Of a DNA stretch of 64,000 bases, positions 52,979-62,302 are shown in pieces (within the stretch, counting starts at the first letter, position 1; each line of letters opens with the position of its first letter). Source of the stretch: Micromonospora sp. NBC_01813 (GTDB lineage: Bacteria > Actinomycetota > Actinomycetes > Mycobacteriales > Micromonosporaceae); contig NZ_CP109067.1 of the NCBI RefSeq assembly GCF_035917335.1, forward strand, positions 5,951,001 to 6,015,000, read 5' to 3'. The notes below the pieces were generated by a model. The model saw only the letters and a program-made list of their open reading frames with translations, was not told the DNA's origin and did no database searches. Position numbers and translations under genes: made by a program.

Positions 52979-53363
52979 CCCCGCACGGCTGCTGGCCGGC
53001 CGGGGCCGCGTCGGGCCGGCTGCTGTCCGATCGCCGACAGAGTCCGCCGGACATCGACCGCTGCCATCGGATCTTCCGGTGCGGTGTGCCACGTCACCTC
53101 AGTGGTTGGGTGTACCGTGTCGCCGTTGGTGCGGTGGGACGAGCAGGTTCGGCATCTGGTGGGCTGCCGATCGGCTGTGGTGGATCAACCGGGCGACCGA
53201 CGCGAATCGGGCAAGAGGCTTGCCCGCGTGTGCTCCACCGGACCCGGGTTCGCGTTACGTTGGACGTCGTGACTGTCGCCTGCCGCCTGCCGTGGCGGGC
53301 GCCGGTCGATCTGGGTCGCTGCCTTTGTGGCTGCGGCCTGAGTGGGTCGAGGTCAGGAGAGAA
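52979..53363 (+). other. topA upstream region with hairpin
   Basis: The 385-base gap has no convincing gene, although the topA frame stays open through it. CGGGCAAG (53208-53215) and CTTGCCCG (53219-53226) form a perfect 8-bp stem with a three-base loop, about 140 bases before topA; it may be a terminator or attenuator. TACGTT near 53256 could be a -10. CTGTC/GACAG at 53025-53040 is a weaker hairpin after the previous gene. Confidence 0.4.
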
Positions 53364-56351
53364 GTGCCGAGCAACACCTCAAGCAGCCGTCTGGTCATCG
53401 TCGAATCGCCGGCGAAGGCCAAGACGATCTCGGGCTACCTCGGCCCGGGTTACGTCGTGGAGGCGAGTCTCGGGCATGTCCGGGACCTGCCGCGCAACGC
53501 GGCCGACGTGCCCGCCCGGTACAAGAAAGAGCCGTGGGCCCGGCTCGGCGTCGACGTGGACAACGGATTCTCCGCCCTCTACGTCGTCTCACCCGACCGT
53601 AGGCAACAGATCGCCAAGCTGACCAAGCTGGCCAAGGAAGTGGACGAGGTCCTGCTCGCCACGGACGAGGACCGCGAGGGCGAGGCGATCGCCTGGCACC
53701 TGGTGGAGACGCTCAAGCCGAAGGTCCCGGTCCGTCGGATGGTCTTCCACGAGATCACCCGGGCCGCGATCCAGGCCGCGGTGGCGAGCCCACGGGAGAT
53801 CGACCGCGACTTGGTCGACGCCCAGGAGGCCCGGCGCATCCTGGACCGGCTGTACGGCTACGAGGTCTCGCCGGTGCTGTGGAAGAAGGTGATGCCCCGG
53901 CTCTCCGCCGGCCGCGTGCAGTCGGTGGCGACTCGGATCGTGGTGGAGCGGGAACGCCAGCGGATGGCTTTCCGTACCGCTGAGTATTGGGACATCCAGG
54001 CCACGCTGGCGCTGACCGGCCGGGCGGGCGCCGAGGCCGACGGACCACGGTCGTTCAACGCCACGTTGATCGCCCTCGGCGGCGACCGGATCGCCACCGG
54101 CAAGGACTTCGAGGCCACCACCGGTCGGGTCCGCCCGGAAGCCTCGGTGGTGCACCTGGACGGCGACGGTGCCCGGGGCCTGGCCGCCCGTCTCGACGGC
54201 CGGCCGTTCACCGTCACCCGGGTCGAGGAGAAGCCGTACCGCCGCCGGCCGTACGCCCCGTTCATCACCTCGACGCTGCAGCAGGAGGCGGCCCGCAAGA
54301 TGCGGTTCTCCTCGCAGCAGACGATGCGCACCGCGCAGCGGCTGTACGAGAACGGCTACATCACCTACATGCGGACCGACTCGGTCAACCTGTCGGAGAC
54401 GGCGATCACCGCCGCCCGCAGCCAGGTCGCCGAGCTGTACGGCGAGCGTTTCGTGCCGCCGGAGCCGCGCCGCTACACCGGCAAGGTCAAGAACGCCCAG
54501 GAGGCACACGAGGCGATCCGGCCGGCCGGTGACCACTTCCGGACCCCCGGTGAGCTGGCCAACGAGCTGTCCGGCGAGGAGTTCAAGCTCTACGAGCTGA
54601 TCTGGCGTCGGACCATCGCCTCGCAGATGACCGACGCGGTCGGCTCCAGCGTGTCGGTGCGCATCCGGGCGGTCTCGACCGCTGGCGAGGAGTGCGACTT
54701 CGGCGCCACCGGCAAGACGATCACCGATCCCGGCTTCCTGCGCGCGTACGTCGAGTCCTCCGACGACGAGTCCGCCGAGGCCGAGGACGCCGAGCGTCGG
54801 CTGCCGAACCTCACCAAGGACCAGCCGCTGTCCGCGCAGGAGCTGGCGGCGGTCGGTCACAGCACCCAGCCGCCGGCCCGCTACACCGAGGCCTCGCTGG
54901 TCAAGGCGCTCGAAGAGCTCGGCATTGGTCGGCCGTCGACCTACGCGTCGATCATGCAGACCATCCAGGAGCGGGGGTACGTCGCCAAGCGCGGTCAGGC
55001 GTTGATCCCGGCGTTCCTGGCGTTCGCGGTCATCGGCCTGTTGGAGAGCCACTACCCACGGTTGGTCGACTACAACTTCACGGCCAGCATGGAGAACGAG
55101 CTGGACGAGATCGCGTCCGGCGACCACCAGGCGGTCGACTTCCTCACCTCGTTCTACTTCGGCAGCGACGCGGCTGGCAGCGGCACCGCCGGCACCGATT
55201 CGGTCGCCCGCTCCGGTGGGCTCAAGCGGCTGGTGACCGAGAAGCTCGGCGAGATCGACGCCCGCAGCGTCAACTCGATCCCGCTGTTCGTCGACGACGA
55301 CGGCCGCCAGGTCGTCGTCCGGGTCGGCCGGTACGGCCCGTACCTGCAGCGTTTCCTGCCCGGCGCGGACGGCGCCGACTCCTCGTCGTCGGCGCACGAC
55401 AGCGCCGGCGATGCGCATGACAGCGCTGGCGATCCGCACGACAGCGCCGGCGATGCGGACGACGGCACCGGTGAGCGGCCCGACGGCGTTGGCGGTGCGC
55501 ACGACGACGGGGGCGAGCAGCACGGCGGCGGGTCTGATGGCGGCACCTCCGCCGCCGACCGGGTCTCACTGCCCGAGGGGATCGCACCGGACGAGTTGAC
55601 CCCGGAGAAGGTCAACGAGCTGTTCCTCGGCGGCGGCGGTGAGCGCAAACTCGGCGAGCACCCGGAGACCGGCGAGCCGATCGTGCTCAAGTCCGGCCGC
55701 TTCGGCCCGTACGTCGAAGGCGGGGAGCGGCGCTCCTCGCTGCTGCGTTCGCATTCTCCGGAGACGCTGACCCTCACCGAGGCGCTGCGCCTGCTCACCC
55801 TGCCCCGGGTGGTCGGCACCGCCCCGGACGGCGCCGAGGTGGTGGCCGCCGCCGGCCGCTACGGGCCGTACGTGAAGAAGGGCGACGAGTTCCGCTCGTT
55901 GGATTCCGAGGACAAGCTCTTCACCGTCTCGCTCGACGAGGCATTGGCGCTGCTCGCCGCGCCGAAGGCGCGGCAGCGGCGGGCGGCCGCGCCACCGCTG
56001 CGGGAGATGGGTGTCGACCCGCTCACCGAGCTGCCGCTGGTGATCAAGGATGGCCGCTTCGGGCCGTACGTGACCGACGGTGAGAGCAACGCTTCGCTGC
56101 GTCGCGGCCAGACGCCGGAGTCGCTCACCATCGAGCAGGCCTCGGAGATGCTGGCCGAGAAGCGGGCCAAGGGTCCGGCGCCCCGCAAGAAGGCGGCCAA
56201 GAAGGCGGCACCCGCCAAGTCGACGGCAACGAAGACGACCGCGAAGAAAGCGACCGCAGCGAAGACGACCGCGAAGAAAGCGACAGCGAAGAAGGCCGCG
56301 CCGAGGAAGGCCGTCGCCCGCAAGGCGACCGACCAGTCCGACGCGTCCTGA
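53364..56351 (+). CDS. topA: DNA topoisomerase I
   Basis: This type IA topoisomerase has about 995 residues and relaxes negative supercoils. The Toprim domain opens with LVIVESPAKAKTISGYLG and has ATDEDREGEAIAWH; the catalytic tyrosine lies in YITYMRTDSVNLS (about residue 335). As in other actinobacteria it lacks zinc-finger cysteines and instead has repeated TopA C-terminal modules (GRFGPYVEGG, GRYGPYVKKG, GRFGPYVTDG) and a Lys/Ala-rich tail that aids processivity. An unusual acidic HDSAGDA repeat insertion lies near residues 675-725. GTG 53364 follows AGGAGAGAA. Confidence 0.96.
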   Translation: MPSNTSSSRLVIVESPAKAKTISGYLGPGYVVEASLGHVRDLPRNAADVPARYKKEPWARLGVDVDNGFSALYVVSPDRRQQIAKLTKLAKEVDEVLLATDEDREGEAIAWHLVETLKPKVPVRRMVFHEITRAAIQAAVASPREIDRDLVDAQEARRILDRLYGYEVSPVLWKKVMPRLSAGRVQSVATRIVVERERQRMAFRTAEYWDIQATLALTGRAGAEADGPRSFNATLIALGGDRIATGKDFEATTGRVRPEASVVHLDGDGARGLAARLDGRPFTVTRVEEKPYRRRPYAPFITSTLQQEAARKMRFSSQQTMRTAQRLYENGYITYMRTDSVNLSETAITAARSQVAELYGERFVPPEPRRYTGKVKNAQEAHEAIRPAGDHFRTPGELANELSGEEFKLYELIWRRTIASQMTDAVGSSVSVRIRAVSTAGEECDFGATGKTITDPGFLRAYVESSDDESAEAEDAERRLPNLTKDQPLSAQELAAVGHSTQPPARYTEASLVKALEELGIGRPSTYASIMQTIQERGYVAKRGQALIPAFLAFAVIGLLESHYPRLVDYNFTASMENELDEIASGDHQAVDFLTSFYFGSDAAGSGTAGTDSVARSGGLKRLVTEKLGEIDARSVNSIPLFVDDDGRQVVVRVGRYGPYLQRFLPGADGADSSSSAHDSAGDAHDSAGDPHDSAGDADDGTGERPDGVGGAHDDGGEQHGGGSDGGTSAADRVSLPEGIAPDELTPEKVNELFLGGGGERKLGEHPETGEPIVLKSGRFGPYVEGGERRSSLLRSHSPETLTLTEALRLLTLPRVVGTAPDGAEVVAAAGRYGPYVKKGDEFRSLDSEDKLFTVSLDEALALLAAPKARQRRAAAPPLREMGVDPLTELPLVIKDGRFGPYVTDGESNASLRRGQTPESLTIEQASEMLAEKRAKGPAPRKKAAKKAAPAKSTATKTTAKKATAAKTTAKKATAKKAAPRKAVARKATDQSDAS
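55395..55478 (+). repeat. Four 21-bp repeats encoding an acidic linker in topA
   Basis: Units at 55395, 55416, 55437 and 55458 encode HDSAGDA, HDSAGDP, HDSAGDA and DDGTGER. They lie between two C-terminal modules and add a flexible, strongly acidic linker to a protein that binds DNA. Confidence 0.85.
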
Positions 56352-56363
56352 CCCGTTGACCGC

Positions 56364-56382
56364 TCGGCCGCGGCGCGGCCGA
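56364..56382 (+). terminator. Hairpin terminator after topA
   Basis: TCGGCCGC (56364-56371) pairs with GCGGCCGA (56375-56382) around GGC, twelve bases after the topA stop and followed by CCGTCTT. Confidence 0.55.
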
Positions 56383-56472
56383 CCGTCTTGGAACCACCCT
56401 CCCGGATCAACAGTGAACGATCTTGGTGTTGGCCCCATCTGGGGGCAGATGAACACCGATATCCGTTTGGCT

Positions 56473-56489
56473 CGTTAATCCGAGTAACG
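56473..56489 (+). promoter_or_regulatory. Candidate operator upstream of the TetR gene
   Basis: CGTTA-N7-TAACG is a perfect short dyad in an A/T-richer stretch about 75 bases before the TetR start; its size (17 bp) is usual for autoregulatory TetR sites. Confidence 0.4.
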
Positions 56490-56561
56490 TTTTCGATCCC
56501 ACTGCCGCTGACGGATGTGTTCCGACGAGCGGGGGGATCATTCGCGGAGGGAGTGGGGCGA

Positions 56562-57212
56562 GTGTCGACACCGGCCGTCACCAGTGGCCCGCTGCGTCGG
56601 GTTCCGGTCCAGGGGCGCAGTCTCGCCCGGGTCCAGCGGATGCTCGACGCGTGCGCCGAGATCGTCGACGAGGTTGGCTACGAGGGTCTGACGACGACCC
56701 TGCTGGCCGAGCGGGCCGAAGTGGCCATCGGCTCGGTCTACCAGTTCTTCCCTGACAAACGGGCGATCGTGCAGGCGTTGACGATGCGCAACATCGAGGC
56801 GTACCTGCAGCGGCTCAACGAGCGCTTCACCGGCGGCGAGTTCGCCTACTGGTGGGACGGCTTCGACGCCGGAATCGACGAGTACATCTCCATGCACCGC
56901 ACGGTGCCGGGGTTCCGGACGCTGCATTTCGGCGACGTGGTCGACGTCCGGCTGCTCGACGAGAGCCGGGACAACAACGCGGTCATCGCCGGTGAGCTGA
57001 CCAAGGTGCTCGTGGAGCGTTTCGGTATCCCGGACGAGCCACGGCTGCGGTTCGCCCTGCAGATCGCGGTCGAGGCGGCGGACGCCCTGATCAAGCTGGC
57101 GTTCCGGCGCGACCTCGAGGGCGACGACAACGTGCTGCGCGAGGCGAAGGCGCTCATCCGCGAGTACCTGCACCGCCACGTCGACCCGGAAGACGCCAGA
57201 GCCCTGCCCTGA
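56562..57212 (+). CDS. TetR-family transcriptional regulator
   Basis: The protein has 216 residues with helix-turn-helix YEGLTTTLLAERAEVAIGSVYQFFPDKRAIVQALTMR (about 40-76). The C-terminal domain resembles the QsdR/TetR_C_17 type (EYISMHRTVPGFRTLHFGDVVDVRLLDESRDNN). GTG 56562 follows GGAGGGAG; GTG 56553 is also in frame. It lies between topA and the MFS-Tmk fusion and may regulate the latter, which starts about 170-280 bases downstream; that is inference from position. Confidence 0.88.
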   Translation: MSTPAVTSGPLRRVPVQGRSLARVQRMLDACAEIVDEVGYEGLTTTLLAERAEVAIGSVYQFFPDKRAIVQALTMRNIEAYLQRLNERFTGGEFAYWWDGFDAGIDEYISMHRTVPGFRTLHFGDVVDVRLLDESRDNNAVIAGELTKVLVERFGIPDEPRLRFALQIAVEAADALIKLAFRRDLEGDDNVLREAKALIREYLHRHVDPEDARALP

Positions 57213-57492
57213 TCGAACGGTGGCGGTCGGCGCTTCGGGCGGGCGCCGGCCGTACCACGGGCGGGCTACTCCCCGGTGCCGACGCCGGGCGTCGGGATCA
57301 GGGGAATCTCCGGGCTGGGCGTCGAACGACCCGGTTTAGAGTGTCACCCGGGGGCCCGACACGGGCCGACGGGGAGGAACGGTCATCGACGACAACGCCA
57401 GCGGTCCGCGACACGGTGCCGCGCCGGACCCGCCACCAGCAGACCAGGCCACTGCCCCGGTCGACCTGTCCGGCCTGCCGGCGCTTCGTTCG

Positions 57493-59547
57493 GTGCTGCG
57501 AATCCGCCCGTTCCGCCGGCTCTGGCTCGTGCTCGGTGTCGCCTCCTTCAGCGACTGGCTCGGCCTGCTCGCCACCTCGATCTTCGCCGCCGCGCAGGTC
57601 TCCGGCAGCGCGGCCCAGGGCGCGGCGTTCGGTGGTGTCATCGCCGTACGGCTGCTGCCCGCGTTGGTGCTCGGCCCGGTGGCCGGTGTTCTCGCCGACC
57701 GCTTCGACCGCCGCTACACCATGGTCATCTGCGACCTGCTCAGGTTCGTCCTGTTCGCCTCGATTCCGCTGCTGCCGATGTTCGGGGTCAGTGGCGCGCT
57801 GACCGTCGCCTGGGCGGCGATCGCCATCTTCCTGATCGAGACCATCACGCTCATCTGGATCCCGGCCAAGGAAGCCGCAGTCCCCAACCTGATCCCGAAG
57901 GCCCGCCTGGAGATCGCCAACCAGCTCACCCTGATCGCCACCTACGGCATCACCCCGGTGCTGGCGGCGATCAGCCTGGCTGTCCTCGACGGCGCGGTAC
58001 GGGCGGCGGCCGGCACCGAACCGCCGTCCTGGGCGGAGCCGGCGCAGATCGCCCTCTTCTTCAACGCCGCTTCCCGACTCGCCACCGCGATCGTGGTCTT
58101 CTACGGCATCAGGGAGATCAGTGGGCGTGCCGGGGCCGCGGCCGCCGCCGGGCAGAGCCTCACCCGGCAGTTCGTCGACGGCTGGAAGTTCATCGGCCAG
58201 ACCCCGCTGGTCCGTGGCCTGGTGCTGGGCATCTTCGGCGCCTTCGCCGGCGGCGGCATCGTCATCGGCACCGCCAAGTTCTTCACCGCGTCGCTCAGCG
58301 CCGGCGACGCCGCCTTCTACCTGCTGTTCGCCGCGCTCTTCGTCGGCCTGGGCACCGGCATCGGGCTCGGCCCGGCGGTGGTACGGGACCTGTCCCGGCG
58401 GCGCTGGTTCGGCCTGAGCATCATGCTGGCCAGCGGCTCCGTGTTGATCCTCGCCCTGTCCATCCACCTGTCGATGGCCATCCTCGGGGCGGTGCTGGTC
58501 GGCGCGGCGGCCGGGATGGCGTTCCTGGCCGGGATCACCCTGCTCGGCGGCGAGATCGCCGACGAGGTCCGGGGCCGGGTCTTCGCGGTCGTGCAGACCG
58601 GCACCCGCGTCGTGCTGATGCTGGCCATCTCGCTGAGCAGCGTGCTGGTCGGCGTCGGCGGATCCCGGCAGCTCCAGGTGGCGAACCTGGGCGTCTCGTT
58701 CTCCTCGACCCGACTGCTGCTGCTGCTCGCCGGGGCGTTCGGCATCTTCGCCGGGATCAGCGCGTTCCGCCAGATGGACGACAAGCCGGGCGTGCCGATC
58801 CTGGCCGACCTGTGGGGATCGATCCGGGGCCGGCCGCTGGCCGCCGCCGAGCCGTTCACCGCCAGTGGGGTCTTCGTCGTCTTCGAAGGCGGCGAAGGAG
58901 CCGGCAAGTCGACCCAGGTGAGCGCGTTGGCGCAGACGTTGCGCGGCCGTGGCCGGGAGGTGGTGGTCACCCGGGAGCCGGGGGCGACCGGCCTGGGCGA
59001 GAAGATCCGCCGGCTGGTGCTCGAAGGCGGCCCGGACGCACCGTCGCCCCGCGCCGAGGCGCTGTTGTACGCAGCCGACCGGGCGCACCACGTGACGACG
59101 GTGGTCCGACCGGCACTGGCCCGTGGTGCGGTGGTGATCAGCGACCGCTACGTCGACTCGTCCCTGGCGTACCAGGGGGCCGGGCGCACTCTCCCGGTCG
59201 ACGAGGTGTCCTGGCTCTCCTCGTGGGCGACCGGCGGGTTGAAGCCTGACCTGGTGGTGTTGCTCGACATCGAGCCGCAGGCCGGGCTGGGGCGGGCCGA
59301 GCGGCGGGGCGGCGGCACCGACCGGCTGGAGAGCGAGTCGCTGGCCTTCCACGAGCGGGTCCGGTACGCCTTCCTGGACCTGGCCGCCGCCGACCCGAAG
59401 CGCTACCTGGTGCTGGACGCGGGCCGGGCCGTCGAGGAACTCCAGACCGAGGTGTTCACCCGGGTGGAGGTGCTGACCGGCCGCGCCGCCCCGGTCGAGC
59501 CGGGTGCCGAGGCGCTCGCCGACGCCGAAGCGGGCCAGCGGACGTGA
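57493..59547 (+). CDS. tmk: MFS transporter-like / thymidylate kinase fusion
   Basis: Residues 1 to about 430 form a major-facilitator-like membrane domain (PFRRLWLVLGVASFSDWLGLL, GPVAGVLADRFDRRYTM, about 11-12 helices). From about residue 457 a complete dTMP kinase follows: P-loop FEGGEGAGKSTQ, TREPGATGLGEKIR, SDRYVDSSLAYQGAGR and the lid FHERVRYAFL. Such fusions are known in actinobacteria at this locus. GTG 57493 is the first canonical start, but coding character continues upstream to about 57382, where GGGGAGGAA precedes GTC-ATC; the true protein may begin there with about 36 more residues. holB overlaps its stop. Confidence 0.93.
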   Translation: MLRIRPFRRLWLVLGVASFSDWLGLLATSIFAAAQVSGSAAQGAAFGGVIAVRLLPALVLGPVAGVLADRFDRRYTMVICDLLRFVLFASIPLLPMFGVSGALTVAWAAIAIFLIETITLIWIPAKEAAVPNLIPKARLEIANQLTLIATYGITPVLAAISLAVLDGAVRAAAGTEPPSWAEPAQIALFFNAASRLATAIVVFYGIREISGRAGAAAAAGQSLTRQFVDGWKFIGQTPLVRGLVLGIFGAFAGGGIVIGTAKFFTASLSAGDAAFYLLFAALFVGLGTGIGLGPAVVRDLSRRRWFGLSIMLASGSVLILALSIHLSMAILGAVLVGAAAGMAFLAGITLLGGEIADEVRGRVFAVVQTGTRVVLMLAISLSSVLVGVGGSRQLQVANLGVSFSSTRLLLLLAGAFGIFAGISAFRQMDDKPGVPILADLWGSIRGRPLAAAEPFTASGVFVVFEGGEGAGKSTQVSALAQTLRGRGREVVVTREPGATGLGEKIRRLVLEGGPDAPSPRAEALLYAADRAHHVTTVVRPALARGAVVISDRYVDSSLAYQGAGRTLPVDEVSWLSSWATGGLKPDLVVLLDIEPQAGLGRAERRGGGTDRLESESLAFHERVRYAFLDLAAADPKRYLVLDAGRAVEELQTEVFTRVEVLTGRAAPVEPGAEALADAEAGQRT

Positions 59548-60830
59548 GTGCCACGATGCTGCACGCGGACGTCTTCACCGAACTGGTCGGCCAGGACGAG
59601 GCGGTGCAGACGCTGCGCCGGGCGGCAGCCGCAGCCGCCGCCCTACTCGCCGCCGACGCGGCAGCCCGGGACCCCCGGGTGACCGTTGCCGACCCGGACC
59701 TTGAGCTCGGCCTTGACCCCGACCCCGACGATCCGCCGCCGTCGGCCGCGGCGATGACCCACGCCTGGATCTTCACCGGACCGCCCGGATCCGGCCGGTC
59801 GGTCGCCGCCCGCGCCCTCGCCGCAGCGCTGCAGTGTGTCCACGGCCGCGGCTGCGGGCAGTGCGCCGGCTGCCACACCACCAGCGCCGGAACCAACGCC
59901 GACGTCCGGTTCGTCGTGCCGGACGGCCTCTCCATCGGGGTGGGGGAGATGCGCGCCCTGGTGCTGCGGGCGGCGAGCACCCCGTCGGGCGGCCGCTGGC
60001 AGGTGCTGGTCATCGAGGACGCCGACCGGCTCACCGAGGCGGCCGGCAACGCGCTGCTCAAGGCGATCGAGGAACCTCCACCGAGGACGGTCTTCCTGCT
60101 CTGCACCCCGTCCACCCACCCGGACGACATCTCGGTCACCATCCGCTCCCGGTGCCGGGTGGTGGCGCTGCGCCAGCCACCGGCCGAGGCGGTCGCCAGT
60201 GTGCTCAGCGGGCGCGACGGCGTACCGGCGGAGATGGCGGCCTGGGCGGCGGCGGCCGCGCAGGGCCACGTCGGCCGCGCCCGACGACTGGCCCGGGACC
60301 CACAGGCCCGCGAACGCCGCGACGCCGTCCTCGCCGTGCCGCGCAGGTTGACCGGCGTCGGCGCCTGCTTCGACGCCGCCTCCGCGCTGATCGAGGCAGC
60401 CGAGGCGGAGGCGGCGGCAGCGGTCGCGGATATCGACGCCACCGAGCGGGCCGCCCTGCAGACCGCGCTCGGTGCCGGCGGCACCGGCCGGGGCGCGGCC
60501 GGAGCGGCCCGGGGCTCGGCCGGCCAGCTCAAGGAGTTGGAACGCCGGCAGAAGTCGCGGGCCACCCGGGCCCAGCGCGACGCCCTGGACCGGGCCCTGG
60601 TCGACCTGGCCGGCTTCTACCGGGACGTGCTGGTGGTGACGCTGCGGGCACCGGTCGCCCCGGTGCACACCGACATCGCGCCGCTCGCCGAGGCTGCTGC
60701 CGGAAAGTGGACAGCCGAGGCGACCCTGCGCCGCCTCGAAGCGATCCTGACCTGCAGGGAAGCGATCGCCACCAACGTCAAGCCGAAGATCGCCGTCGAA
60801 GCGATGATGCTCAGCCTCTGGCGCGGCTAG
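59544..60830 (+). CDS. holB: DNA polymerase III subunit delta'
   Basis: This 428-residue clamp-loader AAA+ subunit shows the modified Walker A TGPPGSGRSVAARALAAAL (about residue 77, Lys replaced by Arg, as expected for non-ATPase delta'). The zinc-binding cysteines CVHGRGCGQCAGC are near residue 96, and the sensor/arginine region VIEDADRLTEAAGNALLKAIEEPP near 155. A hydrophilic insertion of about 25 residues (DPDLELGLDPDPDD) precedes the P-loop. GTG overlaps the tmk stop, and the tmk-holB pair is a common bacterial arrangement. Confidence 0.93.
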   Translation: MSATMLHADVFTELVGQDEAVQTLRRAAAAAAALLAADAAARDPRVTVADPDLELGLDPDPDDPPPSAAAMTHAWIFTGPPGSGRSVAARALAAALQCVHGRGCGQCAGCHTTSAGTNADVRFVVPDGLSIGVGEMRALVLRAASTPSGGRWQVLVIEDADRLTEAAGNALLKAIEEPPPRTVFLLCTPSTHPDDISVTIRSRCRVVALRQPPAEAVASVLSGRDGVPAEMAAWAAAAAQGHVGRARRLARDPQARERRDAVLAVPRRLTGVGACFDAASALIEAAEAEAAAAVADIDATERAALQTALGAGGTGRGAAGAARGSAGQLKELERRQKSRATRAQRDALDRALVDLAGFYRDVLVVTLRAPVAPVHTDIAPLAEAAAGKWTAEATLRRLEAILTCREAIATNVKPKIAVEAMMLSLWRG

Positions 60831-60931
60831 ACCTCCGCCCGGTACGGTTCGGTGCCGTAGCGCAGCCCCATCCGTACGTTGGGTGCAGACCGGAGTCTGC
60901 GGCCCACCTGCCGGCGATGGTGAGGAGCCCG

Positions 60932-61282
60932 GTGGCCCGTGAAATCGACGAGGCGTGGATCGAGGACGCGATCGAGCGGTACCGCCACATCGAGGCCCGG
61001 CAGGTCGAGTTCGACAAGGCGGTGCACACGGTCGAGGTGACGGTCCGCTCCCCGGACGGGACCGTCGAGATGGTGGTCGACGCCAGCGGCGCCGTCGTCG
61101 ACGTACGGATCCTCGGCCCGCTGCACGCGCGCAGCAATGCCGACCTCGCCGGCGCGGTGCGTTCCACGGTCGCCGCCGCCGCCGACGCGGCCCGCTGGGC
61201 CCGGGAGAAACTGTGGGCCGAGTCGTTCGGCGCCGACCCGGCATCGACCTTCGGCACCCATCCGACGTCCCGGAGGGCCTGA
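60932..61282 (+). CDS. YbaB/EbfC-like protein of T7SS-associated type
   Basis: The protein has about 116 residues. An N-terminal helix IDEAWIEDAIERYRHIEARQVEFDKAVHTVEVTVRSPDGTVEMVVDASGAVVDVRI matches the YbaB DNA-binding fold (helix, then three strands), and a second helix ends EKLWAESFG. Actinobacterial members often sit beside WXG/EspC genes, as here. GTG 60932 follows GAGGAG; ATG 60917 is in frame. A small hairpin, GCAGAC-CGGA-GTCTGC, lies at 60885-60900 just upstream. Confidence 0.8.
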   Translation: MAREIDEAWIEDAIERYRHIEARQVEFDKAVHTVEVTVRSPDGTVEMVVDASGAVVDVRILGPLHARSNADLAGAVRSTVAAAADAARWAREKLWAESFGADPASTFGTHPTSRRA

Positions 61283-61283
61283 G

Positions 61284-61589
61284 TTGGACGACACCGAGGC
61301 CTTGGCCGCCGAGTTGACCCGCTGCGCGGACCGGCTGACCGGCACCGCCCGCGATCTGGCCGGGTTCGCCGAAGCCGACCGGGCTCTCGGCGCAGACCAG
61401 CCCGGCCGGCTCGGCGCGCTGACCGGCGCGTTGGGCCAGCAGTGGCGGACCGCGCTGGCAGACCGGGCGGCCGAGGCAGCCGACGCCGGCCAGCGATTGT
61501 CCGACGCGGCGACCGGGCTGCGGTCGGCGGTCTCGGCGTACCGGGACAGCGACGCCGCCGCCCGGCGGCACCAGCCGGAGGGCCCCTGA
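61284..61589 (+). CDS. EspC-like type VII secretion substrate
   Basis: The protein has 101 residues, all helical: two amphipathic helices separated near residue 52 (GQQWRTALADRAAEAADAGQRLSDAATGLRSAVSAYRDSD). The ending YRDSD fits a Y-x3-D export motif. The TTG start lies one base after the previous stop, and the next ATG overlaps its own stop. The size and pattern match the ESX secretion-associated EspC/PF10824 group rather than classical WXG100. Confidence 0.72.
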   Translation: MDDTEALAAELTRCADRLTGTARDLAGFAEADRALGADQPGRLGALTGALGQQWRTALADRAAEAADAGQRLSDAATGLRSAVSAYRDSDAAARRHQPEGP

Positions 61590-62302
61590 TGGACGCCCTG
61601 GACCGGGTCGCCGGGCCGGCCCTGGACCTGCTGGCCCGGGTGGACGACCAACTCGCCCGGCACGGCGCCGCCGCCGAGGATCCGGTCTGGCCGCTGTTGC
61701 GGCAGGTCCGCGCGTTGCCGGGGGACGCGGTGGCCGCGTTCCGCGCGGTGCGTCCGGCGCCGTTGGCCGCCGCCGGCGCCGCGATCCGCCCGCACCTCGA
61801 CGGGTACGCCGAGGCAGCCGACGCGCTGGCCGGCCAGGTCGACTGGTCCGGGGCGGCGGCACAGGCGTACGACGCGGTCCGGGCCGCGCTGGCGACCAGG
61901 CTGACCGACAGCAGCGCCGGCCCGGTGAGCCCGGCGAGCCTGGCGGGCAACCTGGCGGCAACCGCCGGGTACGCCGAGGCACTCGCGGACTGGGTGTCGT
62001 CGAGCCGGTCGGCGTTGGCCGTGGTGCTGGCCGACGCACTGCGCTCGACCGAGGCGACAACCCTGGTCACCGCCGGAGTCCCTGGCGTCGCCTCCGGCCT
62101 GCCTGGCGTACGGGAGACGGCAGACGCCGCCGCCGCGCTCGCCGTACCGGTGCTCACGGTGTTGCTGGAGATCGCCGAGCAGGGCGAGGAGTTGCTGGCG
62201 CAGTGGCGTCCCCGGCTGGCCTTGGCGGGTGCGGCGGGTGTGGCCCCGGCACCGGGCGCAGTCGGGATGCGGCTCGACGGCGTGACCCGCCTGCGCTACT
62301 GA
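61589..62302 (+). CDS. WXG-motif helical protein, T7SS-associated
   Basis: This 237-residue Ala-rich helical protein contains a WXG100-like turn in GQVDWSGAAAQAYDAVRAALATRL (about 83-106), followed by another long helical region and a hydrophobic segment AAALAVPVLTVLLEIAEQG (about 190-208). It may be an LXG/PPE-like longer partner secreted with the preceding EspC-like protein. ATG overlaps the previous stop. It ends with a short loop and no obvious toxin domain. Confidence 0.68.
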   Translation: MDALDRVAGPALDLLARVDDQLARHGAAAEDPVWPLLRQVRALPGDAVAAFRAVRPAPLAAAGAAIRPHLDGYAEAADALAGQVDWSGAAAQAYDAVRAALATRLTDSSAGPVSPASLAGNLAATAGYAEALADWVSSSRSALAVVLADALRSTEATTLVTAGVPGVASGLPGVRETADAAAALAVPVLTVLLEIAEQGEELLAQWRPRLALAGAAGVAPAPGAVGMRLDGVTRLRY

